Positions 15,025 through 23,137 of a DNA stretch of 46,231 nucleotides are shown piece after piece. Below the pieces are notes generated by a model, which did not search any database, was not told the origin of the DNA, and saw nothing but the letters and a program-made list of their open reading frames with translations. Source of the stretch: Candidatus Merdivicinus faecavium (GTDB lineage: Bacteria; Bacillota; Clostridia; Oscillospirales; Ruminococcaceae); NCBI GenBank assembly GCA_018716285.1, contig DVKD01000003.1, forward strand, positions 1 to 46,231, given 5' to 3'. A program made the translations under genes and the position numbers. Position 1 is the stretch's first letter. Every line of letters starts with the position of its first letter.

Positions 15025-15795
15025 ATGCTCAACTACATACACGCCGAACTGTGGCGGTTTTTCCGCCGTTCGGCAGGGAAGGCGCTGTTCCTCATATCGG
15101 CCCTGCTTCCGGCTCTTCTCAATCTGTATGTCCTGTTCTTCAACCTGTGGGACAGGCCGGCGGAACGGTACGATCTGAGCATCTCCCTGGAGATGGCGGT
15201 GGCGCTCATGCCCCTGGCGGGGGTGCTGCTCCTGATGGCGCTGACCCAGAGCGCCTTTGCCGATGAAACCCGGCTGCGCACCCTGAAAAACAGCCTGTCG
15301 TCCGGCGGCTCCCGGGGGATTGTGTACGGCGGGAAGCTCCTGAGCGGGCTGCTGCTCGCCGCCCTATGCCTGGGGACGGCCCTGGCGGCTTTTCTGGCGA
15401 CCGGGCTGCTTCTCCTGCCGGAGAGGGACTGGTCCGCTTTTTGGGAAGCGGCGCGCGGCTTTGCCGCCGTGCTTTGCTGCTGCATCCCGCTGTGGCTGGG
15501 GATGCTGGGGGTCTTTTCCCTGTTAAACTTCAGCCTCTCAAACGGGACGGCCGGGGCGGCGGCTGCGGTCCTCCTTTCATTTTTTGCGGTGCCGGTCCTG
15601 TTTTCCTTCCAGGGCCCCGCGGCGGAAACGATCCGGAAATTCTATCTGCCGGCGCTGTTTTTTGAGATCCTGCCGGACGGGAGCTATGAGGGGACCGAAC
15701 GCCTGATGGGGCAGTGCTGGCTGACCGGCTGCGGGTATTTCGCCGCGGCTGCGGCGCTGGGCTGGGCCCTGTTCCGCCGGCGCGACATCGACTAG
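15025..15795 (+). CDS. ABC-2 type permease, tandem paralogue A
   Basis: The 256-residue permease starts MLNYIHAELWRFFRR, has six hydrophobic helices, and ends in LFRRRDID. It shares with paralogue B the first 15 residues exactly, plus AGVLLLM, AFADE, KLLSGLLLA, PLWLG, QCWLTG and the last eight residues, while the rest has diverged. This is a tandem duplication followed by selective divergence. The coupling segment RLRTLKNSLSSGGSRG should contact the ATPase. The ATG at 15025 follows AAGGAGAATGCGGG. Likely a subunit of the exporter encoded with the upstream ATPase. Confidence 0.85.
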   Translation: MLNYIHAELWRFFRRSAGKALFLISALLPALLNLYVLFFNLWDRPAERYDLSISLEMAVALMPLAGVLLLMALTQSAFADETRLRTLKNSLSSGGSRGIVYGGKLLSGLLLAALCLGTALAAFLATGLLLLPERDWSAFWEAARGFAAVLCCCIPLWLGMLGVFSLLNFSLSNGTAGAAAAVLLSFFAVPVLFSFQGPAAETIRKFYLPALFFEILPDGSYEGTERLMGQCWLTGCGYFAAAAALGWALFRRRDID

Positions 15796-15808
15796 GGGGG
15801 ATCCATCG

Positions 15809-16600
15809 TTGCTCAATTACATACATGCCGAGCTGTGGCGGTTTTTCCGCCGCCCGGCGGGGAAGGCGCTGCTGGCGGTCGTGATTGCGCTGCCGGCGCT
15901 GATGAATCTGTACGTATGGCTGTGCAACCAGTGGCTCTCGCCGGAGAACCGGAGCGGGCTTTACGATTCCCTGGGGGTGGCGTCGGTCCTCATGCCCTTT
16001 GCGGGCGTACTGCTGCTGATGGTGCTGGCGGACACCGCCTTTGCCGACGAACGGCGGCTCGGGACGCTCAAAAACGCCGTGTCGGCCGGGTTCCCGCGCC
16101 CCCCGCTGTACTTCGGCAAGCTTTTGAGCGGGCTGCTGCTCGCATTTGCGCATCTGGCGGCGGCCTGGCTGTCCTTTGCGGTGTCGGGACTGCTGCTTCT
16201 GCCTTATGGCGGGGAATATTCTGTCTTCGAGCTGGCGAAAGGGGCGGGCCTGTTGATTTTGCAGGCCGTCCCGCTCTGGCTCGGGGTGTTCGGCATCCTG
16301 CACCTGCTGTACTTCACCTTCCGCAACGGGCCGATGGCGACGCTGGCGGCGGCGCTCGGCTCATTTGTGATCTCGACGGTGCTGCTTTCCCTCAATGATC
16401 CCGTTGCAGAGGCGCTGTCGCAGTGCCAGCTGCTGACCTATTTTTATTCTGTTGTGCTGGAAGACACGCTTTCTGCCTACCTGGGAGAGATGCGGGTCAA
16501 TGCTCCGTTCCTCGCGCAGTGCTGGCTGACAGGCGGCGGGTACTTTCTTTCCTGCACCCTGCTGGGCTTTGTCCTTTTCCGCCGGCGCGATATCGACTAG
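15809..16600 (+). CDS. ABC-2 type permease, tandem paralogue B
   Basis: The 263-residue permease begins MLNYIHAELWRFFRR, identical to paralogue A over 15 residues, and ends in LFRRRDID. The start codon is TTG at 15809 behind GGGGGGAT, in the same relative position as the ATG of paralogue A. Six helices and the coupling segment RLGTLKNAVSAGFPRP are present. The gap from paralogue A is 13 bp and the gap to paralogue C is 12 bp, and the junction sequences are alike, so gene and spacer were duplicated together. The TTG may lower expression relative to paralogue A. Confidence 0.85.
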   Translation: MLNYIHAELWRFFRRPAGKALLAVVIALPALMNLYVWLCNQWLSPENRSGLYDSLGVASVLMPFAGVLLLMVLADTAFADERRLGTLKNAVSAGFPRPPLYFGKLLSGLLLAFAHLAAAWLSFAVSGLLLLPYGGEYSVFELAKGAGLLILQAVPLWLGVFGILHLLYFTFRNGPMATLAAALGSFVISTVLLSLNDPVAEALSQCQLLTYFYSVVLEDTLSAYLGEMRVNAPFLAQCWLTGGGYFLSCTLLGFVLFRRRDID

Positions 16601-16612
16601 GAGGGTTTTTCG

Positions 16613-17356
16613 TTGCTCAACTACATTCACGGGGAATTGTGGCGGCTGTTCCGGCGGGCGGGCTGGGGGATTCTGTTCCTCTGCTGCGTCTGTCTTGCCG
16701 CTGCCGTCAATATCGGCACCGCGGTGGTCTGCCATATATGGGAGGTCTCGCCGGTCCCGATTTCCAACGCGCTGTTTGTGATCGACCTGCTGGCCCCCAT
16801 GACGGGCGCGTTTCTTGTCCTGCTGGTCTACAGCATGGCGTTTGGGGACGATTACCGGCACGGCGCCTTCAAAAACGCCGTTTCGAGCGGGATTTCCCGC
16901 CCGGTCTTATACATGGGGAAATTCTTAAGCGCCCTCCTTTCCTGCCTGCTGCTGCTCGGCGTCATGCTGGCCGCCTTCCTGATGACCGGGCCGCTGCTCC
17001 CCGGCGCGACGGCCGCGGAAATCATGGCGGCAGCCGGGCATCTCGGATGGCTGACTGCGGCCTGCATCCCCATCTGGGTCGGCGAGATGGCGGTCATCCA
17101 CACCTTTTACTTCCTCTTCCGCACCGACGGGCCGGTCATCGGGGCGGGGTTCCTCTTCCTGATTCTGAGCGGATGGCTCATCCCGCGGCTGCCGTTTGCG
17201 GGGAGCTCCGACCTGTATCTCCCGGTCTGGTTCTTCATCATCCCGCAGGCGGACCTTCCCGCCGTCGCCGGGAAGGCGTGGGCGGTGGGGATGGGGTATG
17301 CCGCCTTTTTCCTGGCGGCGGGATACCTCGGCTTTTTCCGCCGGGAACTGAAATAA
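16613..17356 (+). CDS. ABC-2 type permease, tandem paralogue C
   Basis: The 247-residue permease begins MLNYIHGELWRLFRR and ends FFRRELK, keeping the paralogue ends, but its interior has moved furthest from A and B. It has six helices and the coupling segment RHGAFKNAVSSGISRP. The start is TTG at 16613 with GGAGG 8 bp upstream. The histidine kinase gene follows after 18 bp. Whether A, B and C form alternative or mixed transporters with the single ATPase cannot be told from sequence. Confidence 0.85.
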   Translation: MLNYIHGELWRLFRRAGWGILFLCCVCLAAAVNIGTAVVCHIWEVSPVPISNALFVIDLLAPMTGAFLVLLVYSMAFGDDYRHGAFKNAVSSGISRPVLYMGKFLSALLSCLLLLGVMLAAFLMTGPLLPGATAAEIMAAAGHLGWLTAACIPIWVGEMAVIHTFYFLFRTDGPVIGAGFLFLILSGWLIPRLPFAGSSDLYLPVWFFIIPQADLPAVAGKAWAVGMGYAAFFLAAGYLGFFRRELK

Positions 17357-17374
17357 GCGAAAGGAGAATGCGCG

Positions 17375-18304
17375 ATGGCTGTGCTTGCCGTTTTGCTGGG
17401 GATTGCCGCCCTGATCTTTTTGAGCCTGTGGCTCCTCTCCCGGCGCAATTTGAAAAACGCGGTCGCCGAGCTGCGCCGGATCCGCGGCGGGCAGACCGGC
17501 CGGCGGCTGCGGCTTTCCTCGCCCGACCGGCAGATGGAGGAGCTGATCGCCGAGGTGAACCTCCTGCTCGAGGACAGCCAGCGCAGCGAGCTCGCCCACA
17601 AAAAGGCCGAGCAGCAGCGCCGGGACGAGATCGCAAATATTTCCCACGACCTGCGCACCCCCCTGACCTCGGTGATCGGCTACCTGCAGCTGATGGAGCA
17701 GCCCGCCTGCACGCCGGAGGAGCGGAAGGAGTACCTCGCCGTCTGCGAGAGTCGGGCGCGGTCGCTCCAGGACCTGCTCGCCGGGTTTTACGACCTTTCC
17801 CGGCTGGAGGCGGGCGGCTATCCGCTCGAGCTTGAACCGGTCGACCCGGCGGGCGTCCTCTTCCAGCTGGCTGCCGACTACTACATGGACCTGACCGACG
17901 CCGGGATGGAGCCGGTGCTGGAGATCCCCGAGGCCCTCCCGCCGGTCTGCGCCGACCGGCCGGCCCTGCGGCGGGTTTTCGAGAACCTTTTGCAGAACGC
18001 CATCAAGCACGGCGGGGAACGGCTGGTGATTACGAGCGGGCGGGAGGGGGACTTCCTCTGCATCCGGTTTCGGAACGCAGCGCCCGGCCTTTCGGAGGAG
18101 GACTGCGCGCGGCTCTTCGACCGCTTTTTCACCGCCGACCGGATGCGCACCGGCAAGGGGACCGGCCTGGGCCTCGCCATTGTCAGGGCCCTCTGCCGCC
18201 GGATGGGCGGCGAGGCGTCCGCCCGGCTCTCCGGCGAGGAGCTGGTCATCGAGGTGCGCTTAAAGCTCATGCCCGGCGCGCGGCAGCCCCTGCCGCGGCC
18301 ATAG
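17375..18304 (+). CDS. Histidine kinase with short membrane sensor
   Basis: The 309-residue kinase has a single N-terminal helix (about 2-22) and almost no extracellular sequence, then a HAMP-like linker (about 30-70), the HisKA box ISHDLRTPLTS with phospho-acceptor His91, the N box NLLQNAIKHGG, a G1-type box, and GKGTGLGLAIV (G2). Such kinases usually take their signal from a partner ABC transporter or the membrane. No response regulator is present before, within or after the operon in this window, which is unusual; the regulator must be elsewhere. The ATG at 17375 follows AAAGGAG. Direct repeats before the operon (13161-13199) are candidate binding sites for the missing regulator. Confidence 0.92.
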   Translation: MAVLAVLLGIAALIFLSLWLLSRRNLKNAVAELRRIRGGQTGRRLRLSSPDRQMEELIAEVNLLLEDSQRSELAHKKAEQQRRDEIANISHDLRTPLTSVIGYLQLMEQPACTPEERKEYLAVCESRARSLQDLLAGFYDLSRLEAGGYPLELEPVDPAGVLFQLAADYYMDLTDAGMEPVLEIPEALPPVCADRPALRRVFENLLQNAIKHGGERLVITSGREGDFLCIRFRNAAPGLSEEDCARLFDRFFTADRMRTGKGTGLGLAIVRALCRRMGGEASARLSGEELVIEVRLKLMPGARQPLPRP

Positions 18305-18311
18305 AAACGGA

Positions 18312-18343
18312 AAAACCGGCCCGGGGTCATCTGGACCGGTTTT
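18312..18343. terminator. Bidirectional terminator
   Basis: AAAACCGG and CCGGTTTT arms close a hairpin with T-runs on both strands, between the convergent kinase gene and membrane-protein gene. Confidence 0.75.
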
Positions 18344-18345
18344 GC

Positions 18346-18867
18346 TTATGCGCTTTTCCCGGCGCTGCGGGCAGGGCGGGCACCCAGGCCGATGAGCAGA
18401 AACCCCGCCGCCGCCCAGACCGTGCCCAGCGCCGCCGAGGGCAGGTGGAAGCCCGACGCTGCCGGCACCTGGGAGCCGTAGGCGATGAGATGGCCGTATT
18501 CCCAGAGCGGCAGATGCTCCCCGCAGAGGAAGCCGAAGAAGAGCGCCGCCGCGATGCAGACGACCCAGGGAAGCCAGCGGCTTGCCCCGGTGCGCGGCAG
18601 GGTCGCGCGGCGGCTGTGCCGCAGGCAGGCAAAGAGCCAGAGCGCCGTCAGAACAACCAGCGTGACGCCGAAGGCCAGGAAGAACCGCGGGTAATCGAGG
18701 TAGCGGATCGGCACGTCCCAGCCGGCCTGCGGGAGGTTTGCGCGGGCGACGTTTGTAAGCTCGGTCCGCATCCCGCAGCTTACCCCCATCAGCGCCGCGA
18801 TCATCAGGATGAGCAGCTCCCCGCCGCAGAAAAGTGTGAGCGGGAAGGATTTGGTTTGGTTTTTCAT
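18346..18867 (-). CDS. Hypothetical four-helix membrane protein
   Basis: I do not recognise this 173-residue protein. It has four hydrophobic helices (about 12-32, 60-80, 97-117, 140-160), a loop between the first two with CGMRTELTNVARANLPQAGW, and a basic tail. The ATG at 18867 is preferred because AAGGGGAA sits 8 bp upstream; a GTG 18 bp further up has no ribosome site. It lies at the end of the nifS-nifU-mnmA-GNAT series, 67 bp after the GNAT stop, and before the bidirectional terminator. No link to sulfur metabolism can be drawn from its sequence. Confidence 0.7.
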   Translation of the reverse strand: MKNQTKSFPLTLFCGGELLILMIAALMGVSCGMRTELTNVARANLPQAGWDVPIRYLDYPRFFLAFGVTLVVLTALWLFACLRHSRRATLPRTGASRWLPWVVCIAAALFFGFLCGEHLPLWEYGHLIAYGSQVPAASGFHLPSAALGTVWAAAGFLLIGLGARPARSAGKSA

Positions 18868-18934
18868 GGCAATTTCCCCTTTCACTTAAGATAGACCCGA
18901 AAAAGGAGGAAATCTTGCAGAAGGGAGAAATTTT

Positions 18935-19336
18935 TTAAAGATTTCGCATGGATTCCGCGATGGCGTTGATCGCGACGCCCTTTAAGGCAAAGCCGAATTT
19001 CTGGTAGTAGCGGATGGCGTGGGTGTTGTCGTTGGTCGTGATGAGCCAGACCCGCGCGCAGCCGCGCTCTTTTGCGGTGCGGAGGACGGCGTTGATGAGG
19101 GCGGAGCCGACGCCGCGGTTTTCGAGAAGGCTGTGCAGGACCAGAATCTCGCATTCCCCGTCCCGGACGGCGTAGAGGATGTAGCCTGCCAGCTCCCCGT
19201 CTTCGACCGCGAGGAAGCCGTCTGCGTTTGAGGTGTCGTGTGCCTTTCCTTTCGTTACGACGATGGGGCCGGCCCATTCCTCTGCGATAATTTGATTGAC
19301 CTTTGGCCGGAAGGCGCTGTTCATCGGGATAATCAT
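18935..19336 (-). CDS. GNAT acetyltransferase, short
   Basis: The 133-residue protein has the GNAT core: DGFLAVEDGELAGYILYAV, the acetyl-CoA loop LENRGVGSALINAVLRTAK, and the closing NDNTHAIRYYQKFGFALKGV. It ends right after ESMRNL; the relatives I recall carry about 20-30 more residues here (a KPxIPL...GIPIRDE-like tail), so it may be truncated at the C-terminus. The ATG at 19336 follows AAGGAGG by 7 bp. It lies 38 bp after mnmA. Substrate unknown. Confidence 0.8.
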   Translation of the reverse strand: MIIPMNSAFRPKVNQIIAEEWAGPIVVTKGKAHDTSNADGFLAVEDGELAGYILYAVRDGECEILVLHSLLENRGVGSALINAVLRTAKERGCARVWLITTNDNTHAIRYYQKFGFALKGVAINAIAESMRNL

Positions 19337-19374
19337 GCGGATACCTCCTTCTCTGTGGAAAAATCAGGCGAAGC

Positions 19375-20403
19375 TCATTCGATAAACCCGCCGCCCAGCA
19401 CGACGTCCCCGTCGTAAATCGCCGCGGTCTGGCCGGGAGCGGGGGCGCGCTGCGGCTCGGCGAAGCGGACCCGCCAGAGCTCCCCCTCCCGGCTCAGGCG
19501 CGCCTTTGCGGGGGTGGCGCGGGAGCGGATCTTGACCGAAACCTCCATCCCGTCGCGGACCGCGCCGGGGAAGGTCTCGGACAGGTCGGAGAGGAGGATC
19601 TCTTCTTCGTAAGCGTCCTGCGCGTCGGCGAGGTAGACGCGGTTTTCCGCCGGGCTCAGCCGCCTGACAAAGACCGGCCGCCCCAGGGCGATGCCCAGCC
19701 CCTTGCGCTGGCCGACGGTGTAGCGGATGATCCCCTGATGGGTCCCGCAGGGGCGGCCCTCCGGCGAGATGAATTCGCCCGGCGCGCTTTTGCCCAGCCG
19801 GTCCTCGATAAAGCGGGCGTAGTCGTTGTCGGGGATGAAGCAGATCTCCTGGGAGTCGGGCTTAGAAGCGCAGGAAAGCCCCGCCCGCGCGGCGACGGCC
19901 CGCACCGCGGCCTTGGGCATGGCCGCGAGGGGGAAGATGAGGCGGGAGAGGACGTTCTGACCGAGGCGGCAGAGCATGTAGGACTGGTCGCGGGCCGGGT
20001 CTTCCCCGCGGGTGAGGAGGGTGTGCGCCCCCTCCCGCCGCAGGCCGGCGTAATGCCCGGTGGCGAGATAGGCGCAGCCTTCCTCATTGGCGGCGTCGAG
20101 CAGGGCCTTGAACTTGAGCTTCGGGTTGCAGAGGACGCAGGGGTTCGGCGTGCGGCCGCGCGCGTATTCGTCCACAAAATAGGAGACGACCTCCCGCTCA
20201 AACGCGGCGGTCATATCGCGGACGAGAAGCGGGATGCCGGCCCCGTCCGCCGCGGCCTGCGCGTCGGCGACCGTCTGCTCGTGGGCGGGGGACATTTTGA
20301 GGACAAGGCCGGTCACGTCATAGCCCTGCTCCCGGAGCAGGACGGCGCAGGCCGAGGAGTCGACCCCGCCGCTCATGGCGAGGAGTACGCGGTTTGGGTT
20401 CAT
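19375..20403 (-). CDS. mnmA: tRNA-specific 2-thiouridylase
   Basis: This 342-residue enzyme performs 2-thiolation of the wobble uridine in tRNA-Lys, -Glu and -Gln. The PP-loop SGGVDSS (11-17) binds ATP; the two reacting cysteines are in NPCVLCNPKLKF and SKPDSQEICFI; GQRKGLG and the C-terminal barrel are present. The ATG at 20403 follows AGGAGG. The frame is open a long way upstream, but that part overlaps nifU and is not coding. It lies downstream of nifS and nifU, which can supply persulfide sulfur. A terminator-like hairpin in the gap (20439-20474) may lower its expression. Confidence 0.95.
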   Translation of the reverse strand: MNPNRVLLAMSGGVDSSACAVLLREQGYDVTGLVLKMSPAHEQTVADAQAAADGAGIPLLVRDMTAAFEREVVSYFVDEYARGRTPNPCVLCNPKLKFKALLDAANEEGCAYLATGHYAGLRREGAHTLLTRGEDPARDQSYMLCRLGQNVLSRLIFPLAAMPKAAVRAVAARAGLSCASKPDSQEICFIPDNDYARFIEDRLGKSAPGEFISPEGRPCGTHQGIIRYTVGQRKGLGIALGRPVFVRRLSPAENRVYLADAQDAYEEEILLSDLSETFPGAVRDGMEVSVKIRSRATPAKARLSREGELWRVRFAEPQRAPAPGQTAAIYDGDVVLGGGFIE

Positions 20404-20438
20404 AGGTTCCTCCTGTATCAGATGGTGAAAAAGCAAAA

Positions 20439-20474
20439 CGCCCGCCTGCGTTCCGCATGGGAAGGAGGCGGGCG
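20439..20474 (-). terminator. Terminator-like hairpin between nifU and mnmA
   Basis: On the minus strand CGCCCGCCT and AGGCGGGCG form a 9-bp stem followed by TTTTGCTTTTT. It would end much of the nifSU transcript and leave mnmA with partial read-through. Confidence 0.6.
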
Positions 20475-20486
20475 TGTCCGCGAAGG

Positions 20487-20942
20487 TTATTCCCCGCAGG
20501 AGCAGCTTCCGTGGTCGTGGCCGCAGGCCGCGCACTCGTCGTCCAGATTCCCGACGATGGGGGTAGGGTCGACGCCCTGACGGCGGTAGTAGTCGGCGAT
20601 GGCCGCCTTGATGGCCTGCTCGGCTAGGACAGAGCAGTGGACCTTGACGGCCGGCAGCCCGTCGAGCGCCTCGACGACCGCCTTGTTGGTGAGCTTGAGG
20701 GCGTCCTCGAGCGGCTTGCCCTTGATGAGGTCGGTCGCCATCGAGGAGGTGGCGATGGCTGCGCCGCAGCCGAAGGTCATGAAGCTCACGTCGGTGATGA
20801 TGCCGTCCTCGACCTTGATGTACATCTTCATGATGTCGCCGCACTTCTGGTTGCCGACCTCGCCGACGCCGTTTGCGTCCTTGAGCTCGCCGACATTGTG
20901 GGGGTTTGCGAAATGTTCCATGACTTTTGCGCTGTATAACAT
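20487..20942 (-). CDS. nifU: Fe-S cluster scaffold, NifU/IscU type
   Basis: The 151-residue scaffold protein assembles Fe-S clusters on three conserved cysteines: KCGDIMKMY, FGCGAAIATSSMATD and HCSVLAEQAI. The start is taken at the ATG at 20942 (MLYSAKVMEHFANPHNVG) because GGAAAGG sits at proper distance; an ATG nine bases upstream lies too close to that site. The C-terminus adds CAACGHDHGSCSCGE, an unusual Cys/His-rich tail that may bind metal, common in clostridial variants. It is 33 bp downstream of nifS, so the two are co-transcribed. Confidence 0.93.
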   Translation of the reverse strand: MLYSAKVMEHFANPHNVGELKDANGVGEVGNQKCGDIMKMYIKVEDGIITDVSFMTFGCGAAIATSSMATDLIKGKPLEDALKLTNKAVVEALDGLPAVKVHCSVLAEQAIKAAIADYYRRQGVDPTPIVGNLDDECAACGHDHGSCSCGE

Positions 20943-20975
20943 AAAGACCATCCTTTCCTTTTCCAGATCTGATTT

Positions 20976-22175
20976 TTACAGGTTCTTGCCCGCGCGCTCG
21001 TCGTCCGACCATTCCTGCCAGACGGGGGACATGGCGCGGAGCCGCTCGACCACCTTCGGGACTGTCTCGAGGGTGTAATCGACGTCCTCCTCGGTCGTTT
21101 CCGCGCTGAGGCTTAAGCGGAGGGAGCCGTGGGCGATGCCGTGCTCCAGCCCGATGGCGAGCAGGACGTGGGACGGGTCGAGGGAGCCGGAGGTGCAGGC
21201 CGAGCCGGAGGAAGCGGCGATGCCGTTTAAGTCGAGCAGGAGCAGCAGCCCCTCGCCCTCGATGCCGCCGAAGGAGATGTTCACGTTGGTGCAGAGGCGG
21301 TTTTCCCGGCCGCCGTTTAAGCGGGTGCAGGGGATTTTTAAGAGCCCGTCGATCAGCTTGTCGCGGAGGGCGGCCATTTTCGCGGTCTTCTGCTCAAAGT
21401 TCTCGTAAGTCTCGGTAATGGCTTCGCCGAGGCCGACGATGGAGGCGAGGTTTTCGGTGCCGGCCCGCTTGCCGGATTCCTGGGCGCCGCCGTCCATGAA
21501 GTTGTCGATCGGGACGCCGCGGCGGATATAGAGGGCGCCGACCCCCTTCGGCCCGTGGATCTTGTGGGCGGAGAGGGAGAGCATGTCGATGTTCTGCTCC
21601 TTGACGTCGATGCGGACGTTGCCGACCGCCTGGACGGCGTCGGTGTGGAAGTAGACCTTGTGGGCGCGGCAGATGGCGCCGATCTCGGCGATGGGCTGGA
21701 TGGTGCCGATCTCATTGTTCGCGTACATGACCGAGACGATGGCGGTATCCGGGCGGATGGCGGCTTCGACGTCGGCGGGGTTTACAAAGCCCAGCTTGTC
21801 CACCGGGAGATAGGTGACCTCAAATCCCTCCCGCTCCAGCGCCTGGCAGGTGTGCAGGACGGCGTGGTGCTCAAAAACGGTGGTGATGATGTGTTTTTTG
21901 CCCTGGAGCCGGGCCAGGCGGCGGGCGACGCCCTTGATCGCCCAGTTGTCCGACTCGCTGCCGCAGCCTGTGAAGTAAATCTCCTCCGGGCGGGCGTTTA
22001 GGGCGGCGGCGACCTTTTTGCGGGCGTCTTCAATCGCCATCGCGGCTTCGCGGCCGATGGCATAGATGCTCGAGGGGTTGCCGTAATGCTCGGTCAGGTA
22101 GGGGACCATCGCCTGAAAGACGCGGTCCGATATTTTCGTGGTAGCGGAATTGTCCAGATAGACAAAACGATCCAT
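20976..22175 (-). CDS. nifS: Cysteine desulfurase, NifS type
   Basis: The 399-residue PLP enzyme takes sulfur from cysteine for Fe-S clusters and tRNA thiolation. It starts [14 protein letters not shown], carries the PLP lysine in [17 protein letters not shown], and the catalytic cysteine in [17 protein letters not shown]. Length is normal. The ATG at 22175 follows AAAGGAAA; the frame extends six codons upstream without support. A promoter with TTGAAT and TATAAT (17-bp spacing) precedes it. With nifU and mnmA downstream it forms a sulfur-trafficking unit. No IscR-type regulator gene is in the window. Confidence 0.96.
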   Translation of the reverse strand: MDRFVYLDNSATTKISDRVFQAMVPYLTEHYGNPSSIYAIGREAAMAIEDARKKVAAALNARPEEIYFTGCGSESDNWAIKGVARRLARLQGKKHIITTVFEHHAVLHTCQALEREGFEVTYLPVDKLGFVNPADVEAAIRPDTAIVSVMYANNEIGTIQPIAEIGAICRAHKVYFHTDAVQAVGNVRIDVKEQNIDMLSLSAHKIHGPKGVGALYIRRGVPIDNFMDGGAQESGKRAGTENLASIVGLGEAITETYENFEQKTAKMAALRDKLIDGLLKIPCTRLNGGRENRLCTNVNISFGGIEGEGLLLLLDLNGIAASSGSACTSGSLDPSHVLLAIGLEHGIAHGSLRLSLSAETTEEDVDYTLETVPKVVERLRAMSPVWQEWSDDERAGKNL

Positions 22176-22231
22176 ATTGCATTTCCTTTCCAAAAAACGA
22201 TCAAAGCATGAGATTTTCTGCTGACAGCTTT

Positions 22232-22260
22232 ATTATATACCTGAGAAGTCTACAATTCAA
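22232..22260 (-). promoter_or_regulatory. SigA-type promoter of nifS
   Basis: Minus-strand TTGAAT (22255-22260) and TATAAT (22232-22237) are separated by 17 bp. The spacer ACTTCTCAGGTA is loosely reminiscent of Rrf2/IscR-type sites, but this is weak. Confidence 0.7.
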
Positions 22261-22304
22261 TAGCGTTCACAAAAAATTTTCATTTTGAAAATCCCGGCGC
22301 CGTC

Positions 22305-22742
22305 TCAGCGGAACCTGCGGCTCTGTTCAACCGCCATCTCGTCGCAGCGCTCGTTCTGCGGATGGCCGGCGTGGCCTTTGACCCAGTTGTAGGTCATCTC
22401 GTGCCGCGCGAGCTGGGGGAGCAGCCTTTCCCAGAGGTCGACGTTTAAGGCGGGGGATTTGTCCGCCTTGCGCCAGCCCTTGGCCTTCCAGGAATAGACC
22501 CAGCCCTTGGTGATGGCGTCGATGACATATTTGGAGTCGCTCACCAATGTGACGGCGCAGCCGTATTTGAGGGCGGAAAGCCCCTCGATGACGGCGGTCA
22601 GTTCCATGCGGTTGTTTGTCGTGCTGGCCTCGCCGCCCGAAAGCTCCTTGCGGCGGCCGTCGCACTCGAGGATCGCGCCCCAGCCGCCGGGGCCGGGATT
22701 GCCGCTGCACGCGCCGTCGGTGTAGAGAGTAACCTGCTTCAT
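22305..22742 (-). CDS. rnhA: Ribonuclease HI
   Basis: The 145-residue enzyme degrades the RNA strand of RNA-DNA hybrids. Active-site motifs are [15 protein letters not shown] (Asp8 region), [13 protein letters not shown] (Glu), [10 protein letters not shown] (Asp) and [15 protein letters not shown] (His and Asp). Length matches bacterial RNase HI. The ATG at 22742 follows GGAGGATATGGT. Its own promoter lies at 22775-22803. The next gene on the same strand, an XRE regulator, is 85 bp upstream. Confidence 0.96.
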   Translation of the reverse strand: MKQVTLYTDGACSGNPGPGGWGAILECDGRRKELSGGEASTTNNRMELTAVIEGLSALKYGCAVTLVSDSKYVIDAITKGWVYSWKAKGWRKADKSPALNVDLWERLLPQLARHEMTYNWVKGHAGHPQNERCDEMAVEQSRRFR

Positions 22743-22774
22743 ACCATATCCTCCATAGTTGCTTCTAACACTTT

Positions 22775-22803
22775 AGTATACCGCATTCTGGCGGAAAATA
22801 CAA
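22775..22803 (-). promoter_or_regulatory. SigA-type promoter of rnhA
   Basis: Minus-strand TTGTAT (22798-22803) and TATACT (22775-22780) are 17 bp apart. Confidence 0.65.
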
Positions 22804-22827
22804 GGCTTTTTGCGCAGAAAAGGGCGG

Positions 22828-23058
22828 TCAGATGCGGGGCTTCGGCGGATATGGACGGAGGACGTTGGTGCGCCCCAGAATGTAGTCGGTCGACGTCCCA
22901 TAAAAATCCGCGAGCCGCAGAAGATGGACGAGCGGGATGGTCTGGGCACCCCGCTCGTAGCGGGAATAGACGGTCTGGCTGATGTGCAGGTAGTCGGCGA
23001 TATCCTGCTGGCGGAGATCCTTGTCTTCCCGCAGGTCGCGCAGTCTCGGAAAATACAT
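22828..23058 (-). CDS. Small XRE-family transcriptional regulator
   Basis: The 76-residue protein is essentially one helix-turn-helix domain: LRDLREDKDLRQQDIADYLHISQTVYSRYERGAQTIPL, followed by HLLRLADFYGTSTDYILGRTN. Recognition helix residues lie in ISQTVYSRYERG. The short tail ends PPKPRI. The ATG at 23058 follows GAGGTGATACG. Directly upstream are two identical-spacing inverted repeats (AGTA-N8-TACT at 23082-23097 and 23138-23153) over back-to-back promoters, so autoregulation plus control of a rightward transcript is likely (inference). Confidence 0.85.
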   Translation of the reverse strand: MYFPRLRDLREDKDLRQQDIADYLHISQTVYSRYERGAQTIPLVHLLRLADFYGTSTDYILGRTNVLRPYPPKPRI

Positions 23059-23076
23059 CGTATCACCTCAAAGCCG

Positions 23077-23105
23077 AAAATAGTACAGATTGATACTATT
23101 GACAA
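23077..23105 (-). promoter_or_regulatory. Promoter of the XRE gene
   Basis: Minus-strand TTGTCA (23100-23105) and TATTTT (23077-23082) are 17 bp apart. Its -35 box overlaps that of the rightward promoter. Confidence 0.55.
23079..23100. promoter_or_regulatory. Operator-like inverted repeat O1
   Basis: AATAGTA (23079-23085) and TACTATT (23094-23100) form a perfect 7-bp inverted repeat around an 8-bp centre. It covers the spacer and part of the -10 box of the XRE promoter and touches the -35 box of the divergent promoter. Confidence 0.7.
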
Positions 23106-23127
23106 TACAGGGTGAAAGATGTATGAT
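23099..23127 (+). promoter_or_regulatory. Strong rightward promoter without a visible gene
   Basis: Consensus TTGACA (23099-23104) and TATGAT (23122-23127) are exactly 17 bp apart. Downstream on the plus strand there is no ribosome site with a supported frame; the transcript would run antisense into the 3' end of the flavin reductase gene. Confidence 0.6.
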
Positions 23128-23137
23128 GGCAGTGTCA

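Noticed and set aside
19375-21012. 545-codon form of mnmA
   Set aside because: The first 203 codons overlap nifU in another frame and read as low-complexity Arg/Gly/His; MnmA proper begins at 20403.
22232-22260. IscR-type operator at nifS
   Set aside because: Only a short stretch (CTCAGGTA) resembles known sites, and no Rrf2-family gene is present in the window.
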